Source: JADLHS01 sp964594985 (GTDB lineage: Bacteria; Verrucomicrobiota; Verrucomicrobiia; Limisphaerales; JADLHS01). From it: DNA of 64,000 nucleotides. A program made the translations under genes and the position numbers. The notes beneath the pieces are model-generated. The model was not told the DNA's origin. It saw only the letters and a list, made by a program, of their open reading frames with translations, and searched no databases. This document shows positions 55,586 through 62,915 of the stretch, one piece after another (positions within the stretch are counted from its first letter, which is position 1; the number at the start of each line of letters is the position of its first letter). The stretch spans positions 124,001-188,000 of the forward strand of contig CAZQNQ010000003.1 in assembly GCA_964594985.1 (NCBI GenBank), written 5' to 3'.

Positions 55586-56887
55586 TTACGACCGAATGGT
55601 GTCCGCGCCGAGATAAGATTGGAGCGGCGCGGGAATCTTGACGCTGCCGTCGGCTTGCTGATGCGTCTCGAGCAACGCCACGAACAACCGGGCCAGCGCC
55701 GTGCCGCTGCCGTTGAGGATATGCGGAAATTTATTTTCACCGGACTCTGTCTTGAACCGCAGGTTCATCCGGCGCGATTGGAAATCTTCACAGTTGGACA
55801 CGCTGGAAACCTCGAGATAACTCCCCTGCCCCGGCGCCCAGACTTCGATGTCGTACGTCTTCGCGCTGGCGAAGCCCATGTCGCCGGCACACAGCATCAC
55901 GACGCGATAATGCAGCCCGAGCAGTTGCAACACGCGCTCCGCGTTCGCCACCATCTTGTCGTGCTCGGCGTAACCGTCCTCCGGTTTCACAAGCTTGATG
56001 AGTTCCACCTTGTCGAACTGATGCACGCGGATCATGCCGCGCGTGCCGACACCCGCCGCGCCCGCTTCGCCCCGGAAGCACGGCGTGTAGCCGCAGTAGT
56101 AAACCGGCAATTGTTTCTCCGGCAACAGCTCGTCGCGATGGATGTTCGCGATGGGCGTCTCCGCCGTCGGAATCAGGTAAAGCTTTCCAAGTTCATCCGC
56201 TTTGTCGCCCTCGGCCACGCCGTAGTATTGATCCTTGAACTTCGGGAACTGGCCCACGCCCATCAAACACTCCGGCCCGACCATGTGCGGCGGCGAAACC
56301 TCGGTGTAACCATGCTCACGCGTGTGGAGATCGAGAAGAAATTGGATCAAAGCGCGTTCCAGTTTCGCACCCCAGTTCGTGTAGAGCAGGAAACCGCTGC
56401 CCGAGAGCTTCGCGGCGCGCGCGAAATCAATCAGCTTCAAGCTCTCGCACAGTTCGACATGCGACTTGGGCTTGAAAGCGAACTCCGCCTTCTGCCCGAA
56501 CACCTTCACCTCGGGATTATCCTCAGCGGATTTGCCAAGCGCCACGGTCTCATGCGGGAGATTCGGCAGGCGCAGCATCAATTCATCTCGCGACACCTCG
56601 GCGGCCTTGGCTTGAGTATCGAGCGCGGCGATTTTGTCGCCCAAATCTTTCGTCTCGGTCTTCCTCGCTTCCGCTTCGGCGAGTTTCTTCTGGCCCATCA
56701 ACGCGCCGATCTCTTTGGAGACGCGATTGCGGGTGGCCTTGAGCGTTTCGACTTCGGAAAGGGCTTTGCGACGTTGCTCGTCGGCTTGCAGGATGCCATC
56801 AATCAGACTTTCGTCCCCGGCCCCGCGCGTGGCGAGACGTTGGCGGACGAAATCCGGCTTTTCACGAATCAATTTGATGTCGAGCAC
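55586..56887 (-). CDS. serS: Seryl-tRNA synthetase
   Basis: The protein has 433 residues. An N-terminal tRNA-binding coiled coil (LIREKPDFVRQRLATRGAGD ... LKATRNRVSKEIGALMGQKK) precedes the class II catalytic domain. That domain has TEVSPPHMVG, LYLIPTAETPIANIHRDELL (motif 2 neighbourhood: CFRGEAGAAGVGTRGMIRVH), EVSSVSNCEDFQSRRMNLRF and the motif 3 strand NGSGTALARLFVALLE. It charges tRNA(Ser) and tRNA(Sec). It is the first gene of the minus-strand unit with glgA. Confidence 0.98.
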   Translation of the reverse strand: MLDIKLIREKPDFVRQRLATRGAGDESLIDGILQADEQRRKALSEVETLKATRNRVSKEIGALMGQKKLAEAEARKTETKDLGDKIAALDTQAKAAEVSRDELMLRLPNLPHETVALGKSAEDNPEVKVFGQKAEFAFKPKSHVELCESLKLIDFARAAKLSGSGFLLYTNWGAKLERALIQFLLDLHTREHGYTEVSPPHMVGPECLMGVGQFPKFKDQYYGVAEGDKADELGKLYLIPTAETPIANIHRDELLPEKQLPVYYCGYTPCFRGEAGAAGVGTRGMIRVHQFDKVELIKLVKPEDGYAEHDKMVANAERVLQLLGLHYRVVMLCAGDMGFASAKTYDIEVWAPGQGSYLEVSSVSNCEDFQSRRMNLRFKTESGENKFPHILNGSGTALARLFVALLETHQQADGSVKIPAPLQSYLGADTIRS

Positions 56888-57063
56888 GCGCGGATTATAG
56901 GCAGAAAACCCTTGCTCGCAAGGCGGAAGCCGGTGGCCAACTGTGTTGATGCACGTCCCCCGGGTGGAAATCCTCGCACTGCAAGGATCAGGTCCGCCAA
57001 GCTGGCCTCTGCATTTACAAACTACTATCGTAAATGCGAAATGTGCGACCTGATCAACCCACC

Positions 57064-57495
57064 ATGTCCGAACGCCAAGAGTTTCGCTTGAACCGCCCTC
57101 GTTACCTCTATGTGATCGCGATGGCAGCAGTCATTGCGGCGGGGCTTTGGTGGCGTTCGGCAGCCAATCCCGTTTCTCTGTTCTGGCATAAGTATGGTGG
57201 CGATGCACTTTGGGCGCTGTTGATGTTCCTGGGATTTCGCTGCGTGCTGATCCGCGCCTCTATCCTTCGGGTGACGCTCGTTGCGCTGGCGTTCTGCTTT
57301 GCGGTGGAATTCTCCCAACTCTATCACGCCCCTTGGATTGATTCGATCCGCAACACCCGCTTTGGCGCGCTGGCACTCGGCTCAATCTTTAATGCGCCGG
57401 ACTTGATCGCGTACGCCGTTGGTGTCGCCGTCGGCGGTCTGATTGAAATCACCGCCGTCAAAATCGCGACCGGAGCAAATCAAAGCCGTAAATAA
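57064..57495 (+). CDS. DUF2809 family membrane protein
   Basis: The protein has 143 residues with four hydrophobic segments: YLYVIAMAAVIAAGLWW, ALWALLMFLGFRCVLI, LRVTLVALAFCFAVEFSQL and DLIAYAVGVAVGGLIE. The conserved HKYGGDALWA, VEFSQLYHAPWIDSIRNTR and GSIFNAPDLIAYAVG match the DUF2809 layout. It is an inner-membrane protein of unknown role. ATG 57064 was chosen over 57034 because the conserved RPRYLYV start then falls at the usual distance. A hairpin follows the stop by six bases. Confidence 0.85.
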   Translation: MSERQEFRLNRPRYLYVIAMAAVIAAGLWWRSAANPVSLFWHKYGGDALWALLMFLGFRCVLIRASILRVTLVALAFCFAVEFSQLYHAPWIDSIRNTRFGALALGSIFNAPDLIAYAVGVAVGGLIEITAVKIATGANQSRK

Positions 57496-57500
57496 AATAA

Positions 57501-57530
57501 GCGGCGTGGTTAAACTGGAAACCACGCCGC
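57501..57530. terminator. Hairpin behind the DUF2809 gene, probable terminator
   Basis: An 11-bp perfect stem GCGGCGTGGTT / AACCACGCCGC with an 8-base loop starts six bases after the stop. The plus side lacks a clean T-run (CTTGTCG). On the minus side the tract TTATTTTATTT follows, so it may mainly stop antisense or convergent transcription. Confidence 0.6.
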
Positions 57531-57582
57531 CTTGTCGTCCTACTTGATCCGGTTGCTCCAACGACACAACCGAAATTGTTCT

Positions 57583-57811
57583 GGTAGGGACCGTCGTGCT
57601 ACGACGTCCCCGGCGGTAAACCCGCCGGAATTGCGCCCGCTTTACGGGCGCGGACGGCGCGGCGCGCCATCCCCACCATTCGCCAACCTTTGGCAGGGTC
57701 ATCGCGCTGCGATGACCTTGGCGGCCCTCCGCAAGGAGCGCTGCCGCGTCGCCTCACTCCTCCACCGCAGACTCGGGAGAAGTTTGGGTCGCGCGGCAAC
57801 GCGACCCTACC
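57583..57811. repeat. GTAGGG-bounded multi-hairpin element, copy 4 (229 bp)
   Basis: The element is bounded by GGTAGGG and CCCTACC. Inside are six consecutive short hairpins: GGAC..GTCGT / ACGAC..GTCC, CCGGCGG / CCGCCGG, GCGCCCG / CGGGCGC, GGTCATCGC / GCGATGACC, CTCC / GGAG within GGCGGCC..GGCTGCC-like arms, and GGTCGCG / CGCGACC. It abuts the FN3 gene stop by two bases. Confidence 0.7.
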
Positions 57812-57813
57812 AA

Positions 57814-58431
57814 TTAAGTTGCCATGTGGGACACGGGATCGCTCCAATCCGAGTAACCGGTGCTGCCGCCGACGCTGCGGACTTGCAACTCATACGTCGT
57901 GCCCGGCACCAGCTCTTCAAACGGAACCCGCGACGGCTTCGTGTGAACGCCGGCTGGTTGATACGGACCATCGCCCACGCGATACCGCGCCTCTTGCGCG
58001 CGGGAACGATCATCCGCGTCCACCGCCGCCATCAACACCGTGCTCTGGAAGTTATCCACGTTGGTGATGACCGGCTTGGACAACGGCCCCGTCGTGCGAT
58101 TCGTGCTTGTGGCCTGGTAACCGGACGCCAGCAACAACGGCAGGTCCGTGCTGGCGATCATCTGCACGAAGTTGGCGTTCTGCCGCAGCGCCGCGATCAA
58201 GGCCGCCCGCGACACATTCTTCGCCGCGACTTCGACCCGACCGCCGTTCCGGGCCGCGGCCAGTTTCTGATCGTAGTCCGTCTGTAATGCGGTCAGCGCC
58301 GCGTGGGTTACTGGAGCGTCGGCGAAGGCCGGCGCGTTCATTCCCGTCACCACCCCGCCCGTGAAGTCCGCCAACTCACTGTCGGAACTTTGCACGAACG
58401 ACATGGAGACCCGATGGATACTGATAGCCAT
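57814..58431 (-). CDS. Fibronectin type III-like domain protein of unknown function
   Basis: The protein has 205 residues and no signal peptide. The N-terminal two thirds are helical (AALTALQTDYDQKLAAARNG, SRAALIAALRQNANFVQMIA, STDLPLLLASGYQATSTNRT). The C-terminal 95 residues form an FN3-like sandwich (PVITNVDNFQSTVLMAAVDA, VPGTTYELQVRSVGGSTGYS). Proteins of this composition occur repeatedly in Verrucomicrobia genomes as far as I recall, without a known role. It is isolated between a multi-hairpin element and a repeat-rich stretch, a typical accessory location. Confidence 0.75.
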   Translation of the reverse strand: MAISIHRVSMSFVQSSDSELADFTGGVVTGMNAPAFADAPVTHAALTALQTDYDQKLAAARNGGRVEVAAKNVSRAALIAALRQNANFVQMIASTDLPLLLASGYQATSTNRTTGPLSKPVITNVDNFQSTVLMAAVDADDRSRAQEARYRVGDGPYQPAGVHTKPSRVPFEELVPGTTYELQVRSVGGSTGYSDWSDPVSHMAT

Positions 58432-58620
58432 AACTATTCTAACTTTCTCTTTGAACTGCTTGTTTTTCCGTTTGGAACATCCCGAACACAGCAGGAAAGC
58501 CGCGAAGAATTCGTCTCACCAGAGACGGTGCGGTTGGATCCGTTCGTGATTTTTTACCTAGCAAAAGATTTGCCAACTCATTTCCCCGCCCCCCGATTCG
58601 CAACGGACCGGTCGCAGTTA

Positions 58621-58777
58621 GAACAGGAGCAAACCGAGGAAGCCGAGCGTAGGGACGAAAGACTTTCCTTGTTGAATCGCCAGTTCCGAAGCCGCTGGAT
58701 TGGGGCCGCCTTTCTTCATTTCAAAACCTTTATGGACGGCTTCGTTTCCGGCTCTGTTTTCTCCGTTCCCTCCTGTT
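58621..58777. repeat. Inverted element bounded by purine-rich nonamers, copy C (about 157 bp)
   Basis: GAACAGGAG CAAACCGAG GAAGCCGAG runs on the plus strand at the left. GAACAGGAG GGAACGGAG AAAACAGAG runs on the minus strand at the right (58748-58777). This is the same facing arrangement and unit as copies A and B. The 21-nt tandem array starts seven bases further on. Confidence 0.65.
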
Positions 58778-58784
58778 CAATGGA

Positions 58785-59057
58785 ATTTGTTCCGGCTAAA
58801 AGCCAGACTAAACCCGAAGAACGACATTCTGTTCCCGTTGGCTGGCTTTCAGAACCCACAGAACCGCAATTTGCACCGACAGATTTGCTTTTCGTCCCCA
58901 AAGAAACCGATTCAGTAACCGATGAAAGTGTTTTAGTCCTTGATGAAACTGATTTAGAAACCAAAGAAAGCGATGCAGAACCCGCCAAAACCCTTTTAGT
59001 CCCCGCGACCAACAAAACAGTTCCTGCAAAAAACCATTTTGAACCCCGGACCAACAG
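58785..59057. repeat. Tandem array of thirteen degenerate 21-nt units
   Basis: Thirteen consecutive units of exactly 21 nt run without gaps. Examples are TTTAGTCCTTGATGAAACTG (58932) and TTTAGTCCCCGCGACCAACA (58995). Unit positions 1-9 (TTTAGTCCC) and the A-rich end are best conserved. Translated, each unit is a heptad: plus strand like FVPKETD, minus strand like SVSLGTK. Confidence 0.85.
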
Positions 59058-59169
59058 ACCCAAGCGCCCGAGCATTGCCTGAGAATGAGGCAATCTACCC
59101 ACTAGTTGGTATAAAAAAACGAGACAGATCAGGACAACGGAGTCGGCTGGGACGGGAGGTTAATAATTC

Positions 59170-59267
59170 GGGCTGCAAGCCCGCAATGTGATAGCCCGGG
59201 CTGAAGCGAAGCGGAGGCCCGGGTTACGTATCCAACCAGATGGCGTTGCGGCAGCAACGCCCTACCG
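59170..59267. repeat. Three-hairpin element ending in CCCTACC
   Basis: Three short hairpins follow one another: GGGCT / AGCCC, AGCCCGGGC / GCCCGGGTT around a GAAGCGAAGCGGA-type loop, and GGCGTTGC / GCAACGCC. CCCTACC closes the element. It resembles the right half of the GTAGGG family; a matching GGTAGGG left end was not found. Confidence 0.55.
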
Positions 59268-59367
59268 GCGCCGTCCGCAAGGACTTCCTGAGTTTCTGAG
59301 TTCTGGCTTATTCTTGGGGCTGATGAGGGGGGTTGGAACAACGACATCCTCATTCGCATCGCCCGCC

Positions 59368-59410
59368 AAAAAAAAACAGGACGTCGCAAGGCGGAAGCCT
59401 CAACGACGCC
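59368..59410 (-). terminator. Terminator of the symporter operon
   Basis: On the minus strand an imperfect stem (GGCGTCG..AGGC / GCCT..CGACGTCC) is followed by a run of nine T. It begins about 20 nt after the stop at 59431. Confidence 0.75.
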
Positions 59411-59430
59411 CCGGAATCTGTGCGGAATGC

Positions 59431-59631
59431 TCAGGACTTCTTCGTACCGCGTTTGGCGAAAAACCACATCAGCAGACCGAACACGAGCATCACGATGCCC
59501 CAGATCAGGTTGATGTTGATGTCGAGCGAGCGGGCGTATTGTTCCTTGTTGCCGACCAGTCCGTAAACCGTCAACAACAGGCCATAGATGCTGAATATGA
59601 TGCCAATCGGGAGGCGCAGATCGAATTGCAT
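59431..59631 (-). CDS. Small two-helix membrane protein encoded with the symporter
   Basis: The protein has 66 residues with two transmembrane helices (IGIIFSIYGLLLTVYGLVG and LIWGIVMLVFGLLMWFFA), a short polar loop and a basic C-terminus (KRGTKKS). It starts 22 bases after the symporter stop and is followed by the terminator, so the two genes form one unit. Small membrane partners of this size are often found next to SSS-family transporters, but I do not recognise a named family. It may stabilise or regulate the transporter. Confidence 0.75.
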   Translation of the reverse strand: MQFDLRLPIGIIFSIYGLLLTVYGLVGNKEQYARSLDININLIWGIVMLVFGLLMWFFAKRGTKKS

Positions 59632-59653
59632 AGTCTTTTAATGGCTTTGGGGT

Positions 59654-61336
59654 TTACCAGAAGATGATGTTCAGGATGATGACGGCGATCATCACGATGG
59701 TGCCCAGCACCACCGGACGCAGGAGCCAGTGATCTTCGTGACCTCTTTGCTTTTCCGTCAGTGAATAGACGAGCCCTTTCAGTTCGACATCGGTCTTGGT
59801 CCGTTTCGTGGCGAAAGAGAGGACGGCGTTCACGATGAACGTGGTGCTGAAGGCCACGATGGCGACCCAGAAGCCTTGCGACATCTCTTTCGGGAACTCG
59901 ATGGCCGGGGTGATCCAACCGCCCTTCACGCCGGCAGGATTGCCGGTGGCGAAGCACAAACCATGGAAAGCGACCGCAGTCGAAGTGCCGACGACCAAGC
60001 CCCAAAACGAGCCGGTGTTGTTCGAGCGGCGGGTGAACATGCCCAGCAGGAAGGTGGCGAACAACGGGGCGTTCACAAAGCCGAACACCAGTTGCAGGAT
60101 GGACATGATGTTGTTGTATTTCGCCGCGATGAGCGCGCAGCCCATGGCGAGGATGATGCCGACCACGGTGGCCATCTTGCCCATGCTCAACAATTCCTTG
60201 TCGGACTTCTTCTTATGCCCCAACGCCTGATAGATGTCGTAGGTCCAGACGGTGTTGAAGGCGGTGACGTTGGCCGCCATGCCGGACATGAAGGAAGCCA
60301 TCAGCGCCGTCAACGCCAGCCCGAGCAGGCCGTTCGGGAAGTAATGGAAAATCATGGAGGGCAGCACTTGATTGTAGTTCAAAGCGCCGTCTTTGGCGGG
60401 AATCGTGTAACCACCGGCAACCGCATCGCTGGTCAAACCGTAGGCGATCATGCCCGGCAGGATGACGATGGCCGGGAAGAGCATTTTCGGGATCGCACCG
60501 ATGATGGGCGTGCGGCGGGCCGCGCCCATGGAATTGGCGGCGAGCGCGCGTTGGACTTCGGCGAAGTTGGTGCACCAGTAACCGAACGACAGCACGAAGC
60601 CGAGGCCGAACAGAATGCCATACCACGGCACGCCCAGCGGATTGGCCGTCGTCGCGGTTTCCGCCCAGGAGTGCATCCGACCCGCGTCGAGCTTCGCCAT
60701 CAAGCCCTGCCAGCCCCCGATGTCTTTCAACGCGATGTACGCCAGCGGCGCGATGCCGAACACGATCATGAAGAACTGCAGCACTTCATTGTAGATCGCC
60801 GAACTCAAGCCGCCCTTGAGCACATAGGCCAGCACGATGGCGGAAGTCACCACGAGCGAAAAATAGTAGTTCCAGCCGAGCAGCGCATTGAGGAGGTCCG
60901 CCAGCGCGTGCATCGAGATGCCGGAGGAAAAGATCGTCATGAACGCAAACGACACCGAGTTGAACGTGCGGGTGCGTTCGTCGTAACGCATCTTCAGATA
61001 CTCCGGCACGGACTTGGCCTTCGAGCCGTAATACATCGGCATCATGAAGATGCCGAGGAAGACCATCGCGGGAATCGCCCCCACCCAGTAGAAGTGCGAG
61101 GTCATGATGCCGTATTCCGCGCCGGAAGCGGCCATGCCGATGAGTTCCTGCGCGCCGAGGTTGGCCGAAATGAAGGCCAGCCCGGTGACCCAGCCGGGAA
61201 TCGCCCGGCCCGAGAGGAAGAAATCTTCCGCGCTGTTGTTAAAGCGTTTCAGGGCGAAACCGATGCCGATGACGAAGACCAGATAGATGCCCAGGATTGT
61301 GTAATCGAGGGCGTGGAGGCTTTGGATGGCTTGCAT
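59654..61336 (-). CDS. Sodium:solute symporter (SSS family, SGLT-like)
   Basis: The protein has 560 residues with about 13-14 transmembrane helices. LDYTILGIYLVFVIGIGFAL opens it; then come the SSS-type segments DFFLSGRAIPGWVTGLAFIS, GAQELIGMAASGAEYGI, VPEYLKMRYDERTRTFNSV and the region GFVLSFGYWCTNFAEVQRAL with WTYDIYQ, which resemble sugar (SGLT/galactose) carriers. It would take up a monosaccharide or related solute with sodium. Substrate is inferred from the neighbouring sugar ABC genes and from the carbohydrate theme only. It is the first gene of a two-gene unit. Confidence 0.92.
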   Translation of the reverse strand: MQAIQSLHALDYTILGIYLVFVIGIGFALKRFNNSAEDFFLSGRAIPGWVTGLAFISANLGAQELIGMAASGAEYGIMTSHFYWVGAIPAMVFLGIFMMPMYYGSKAKSVPEYLKMRYDERTRTFNSVSFAFMTIFSSGISMHALADLLNALLGWNYYFSLVVTSAIVLAYVLKGGLSSAIYNEVLQFFMIVFGIAPLAYIALKDIGGWQGLMAKLDAGRMHSWAETATTANPLGVPWYGILFGLGFVLSFGYWCTNFAEVQRALAANSMGAARRTPIIGAIPKMLFPAIVILPGMIAYGLTSDAVAGGYTIPAKDGALNYNQVLPSMIFHYFPNGLLGLALTALMASFMSGMAANVTAFNTVWTYDIYQALGHKKKSDKELLSMGKMATVVGIILAMGCALIAAKYNNIMSILQLVFGFVNAPLFATFLLGMFTRRSNNTGSFWGLVVGTSTAVAFHGLCFATGNPAGVKGGWITPAIEFPKEMSQGFWVAIVAFSTTFIVNAVLSFATKRTKTDVELKGLVYSLTEKQRGHEDHWLLRPVVLGTIVMIAVIILNIIFW

Positions 61337-61454
61337 GTTGGTTGTATCAAACGGTTGTTTGACGTGTGATTGCGCGCAAACTACAGATTGCCCAAAACGA
61401 AGGCAACACTTTCAATACTAGCCAAACGGGTAGTTCCGCAGCTTCCCGCCCGGA

Positions 61455-62414
61455 TTAGCGGGTCAACTTTTTCGCGCCGCGACTCTTGAAAAACTGGTCG
61501 GCCAGCACGCCGAGCAACACCACGCCGCCCATCACCGCAAAATTCAACGAACTGTCAATGCCCAGCAGGTTCACCAGATTCTGCAGCACGAGCAACAATG
61601 CCGTGCCGATGACGATGCCGATGACCGAGCCTTCGCCCCCGCGCAGACTGCACCCGCCCAGCACCGCGGCCGCGATGCCATAGAGTTCGTAAAAGTTGCC
61701 GTGGTTCGACGGGCCGACCGAGTTTGTATAGAAGGCGATGAGGATGCCCGACACGCCCGTCAGCACGCCCGCGATCAGGTAAGCGCTCGCGATGACCAGT
61801 TGCGTGTTGATACCGGAAAAGCGGGCTGCTTGCTCATTGCGCCCCACGGCAAGCAGATAACGGCCGTAGATCGAACGATGCAGCACAAACCACATGATAA
61901 TTGCCAGCACCACCAGAATGATGAACGGGGCCGGAATGCCGAACACCTTTCCGCTCGCCAGAGCGCGCAATGGCTCGATGCCTTGAGCGCCGGAGAAACC
62001 ACGAGTGCTGTCGCCCGCGATGTAGCGCGCGATACCGCGATACAACAGCAGCCCGCAAAGGGTGACGATGAATGGCTGGAGTTTCGCCTTGGTGACGAGC
62101 AGGCCGTGCGCACAACCAAGCAATGCCGAAACCCCGAGCACCACCGCCGCCGCCACCGGCCAGGACCAATGCCATTCCGTGACGCCCATCGTGAGGATGA
62201 TGCCGGTCAGCGCACACATCGAACCGACCGACAGATCAATGCCGCCCGTGATGATGACGAGGCCGAGGCCGAGGCTGAACACGCCGTAAAGCCCGATGAG
62301 GTTGGCCGTGTTCACCAGATTGACCGGGGACAGAAACTTCGGGTTCATGATCGAAGTGACCGTACACAGGACAAGCAACAAAACTGAAATACCAATCTCT
62401 TTTTTCATTTCCAA
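61455..62414 (-). CDS. Sugar ABC transporter permease (RbsC-type)
   Basis: The protein has 319 residues, mostly hydrophobic with 8-10 helices, as in the BPD_transp_2 family. Typical segments are YGVFSLGLGLVIITGGIDLS, SVGSMCALTGI, GRYLLAVGRNEQAARFSGIN and AAVLGGCSLRGGEGSVIGIV. It forms the membrane channel of a monosaccharide importer with the ATPase at 62916. Between the two lies a GxxExxY cassette. No periplasmic binding-protein gene lies downstream, so it is probably upstream of the ATPase, outside the window. Confidence 0.93.
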   Translation of the reverse strand: MEMKKEIGISVLLLVLCTVTSIMNPKFLSPVNLVNTANLIGLYGVFSLGLGLVIITGGIDLSVGSMCALTGIILTMGVTEWHWSWPVAAAVVLGVSALLGCAHGLLVTKAKLQPFIVTLCGLLLYRGIARYIAGDSTRGFSGAQGIEPLRALASGKVFGIPAPFIILVVLAIIMWFVLHRSIYGRYLLAVGRNEQAARFSGINTQLVIASAYLIAGVLTGVSGILIAFYTNSVGPSNHGNFYELYGIAAAVLGGCSLRGGEGSVIGIVIGTALLLVLQNLVNLLGIDSSLNFAVMGGVVLLGVLADQFFKSRGAKKLTR

Positions 62415-62422
62415 AAATTCCT

Positions 62423-62452
62423 AACCGCTCATAGACGCCAATGGACGCGAAT
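62423..62452 (-). repeat. Three tandem decamers, left border of the GxxExxY cassette
   Basis: On the minus strand: ATTCGCGTCC, ATTGGCGTCT, ATGAGCGGTT. This is an inverted copy, 24 of 30 positions identical, of the array at 62881-62910. It lies directly after the GxxExxY stop codon. Confidence 0.75.
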
Positions 62453-62453
62453 T

Positions 62454-62882
62454 TTATTTTTGCAGGTTGACTGATTCAATTGCCGACTTTGATCGTCCGG
62501 TTTCCAGAACGATTCGCGCCCATTCCAGTCTGGCCCGCTTAAAGTTCAGGATCACGCCGACTTTGTGACCGGTGATCCACAAATAATTCAGCATCTGGCC
62601 GCGCTCGTGATCAGTGATGGCCTCAATAACTTTTGCATCCACAACCACCGCATTGAACGCGATCAAGTCCGGCGCGTATTCGGCCACTTTGACCCCCTTG
62701 TATAGCACATCGAAATGCGGCTGCTGAACATACGCAATTCCGCTCCGCTGAATTTCCACCACCAGCGCGTTCTCGTACGGCTTCTCGTGCAAGCCATGCC
62801 CCAGCCCGTTAAGAACCTCCAGCGCCGCGCCAACAATGCGATAAACCTCATCCTTCAACAGCAGGTCGGCATTTCCGTTCAT
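62454..62882 (-). CDS. GxxExxY family protein
   Basis: The protein has 142 residues. The name-giving motif is GLHEKPYENAL; VYRIVGAALEVLNGLGHG precedes it and YAPDLIAFNAVVVDAKVIEA follows, with the D-x-K arrangement of the PD-(D/E)XK nuclease fold. HERGQMLNYLWITGHKVGVI and LNFKRARLEWARIV end the pattern. Function is unknown; a nuclease-like or repair/defence role is suggested by the fold only. It interrupts the sugar ABC operon between ATPase and permease and is framed by inverted decamer arrays that overlap its start codon, which points to insertion as a cassette. Confidence 0.92.
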   Translation of the reverse strand: MNGNADLLLKDEVYRIVGAALEVLNGLGHGLHEKPYENALVVEIQRSGIAYVQQPHFDVLYKGVKVAEYAPDLIAFNAVVVDAKVIEAITDHERGQMLNYLWITGHKVGVILNFKRARLEWARIVLETGRSKSAIESVNLQK

Positions 62883-62910
62883 TAGCGTTAATTCGCGTCT
62901 ATTCGCGGTT
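62881..62910 (+). repeat. Three tandem decamers, right border of the GxxExxY cassette
   Basis: On the plus strand: ATTAGCGTTA, ATTCGCGTCT, ATTCGCGGTT. The first decamer overlaps the GxxExxY start codon. It faces the copy at 62423-62452 and stops six bases before the stop codon of the ABC ATPase gene. Confidence 0.75.
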
Positions 62911-62915
62911 CAAAA

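Larger units (their letters stand above)
57496..57813. other. 318-bp intergenic region filled by hairpins
   Basis: No gene is seen. The region is occupied by one simple hairpin (57501-57530) and the 229-bp multi-hairpin element (57583-57811) described separately. The DUF2809 and FN3 genes converge on it. Confidence 0.6.
58432..59430. other. 1-kb repeat-rich intergenic region, AT-richer than average
   Basis: No confident gene. The region contains, left to right, the nonamer-bounded element C (58621-58777), a 13 x 21-nt tandem array (58785-59057), a three-hairpin element (59170-59267) and the symporter terminator (59368-59410). Because 21 is a multiple of three, the array keeps frames open on both strands (58414-59082 plus, 58716-59102 minus). 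Neither frame has a convincing start, signal or domain. Confidence 0.6.

Noticed and set aside
58785..59057. Possible CRISPR array
   Set aside because: The 21-nt units follow each other directly with no unique spacers, and no cas genes are near.
58414..59082. Plus-strand frame through the 21-nt array, and its minus counterpart 58716-59102
   Set aside because: Both stay open because the repeat length is a multiple of three. No ribosome-binding site, signal peptide or domain distinguishes either, so the array is reported as a repeat only.
59876..61369. 497-codon plus-strand frame opposite the sodium/solute symporter
   Set aside because: The symporter frame encodes a proper membrane protein; the opposite frame is hydrophilic and patternless.
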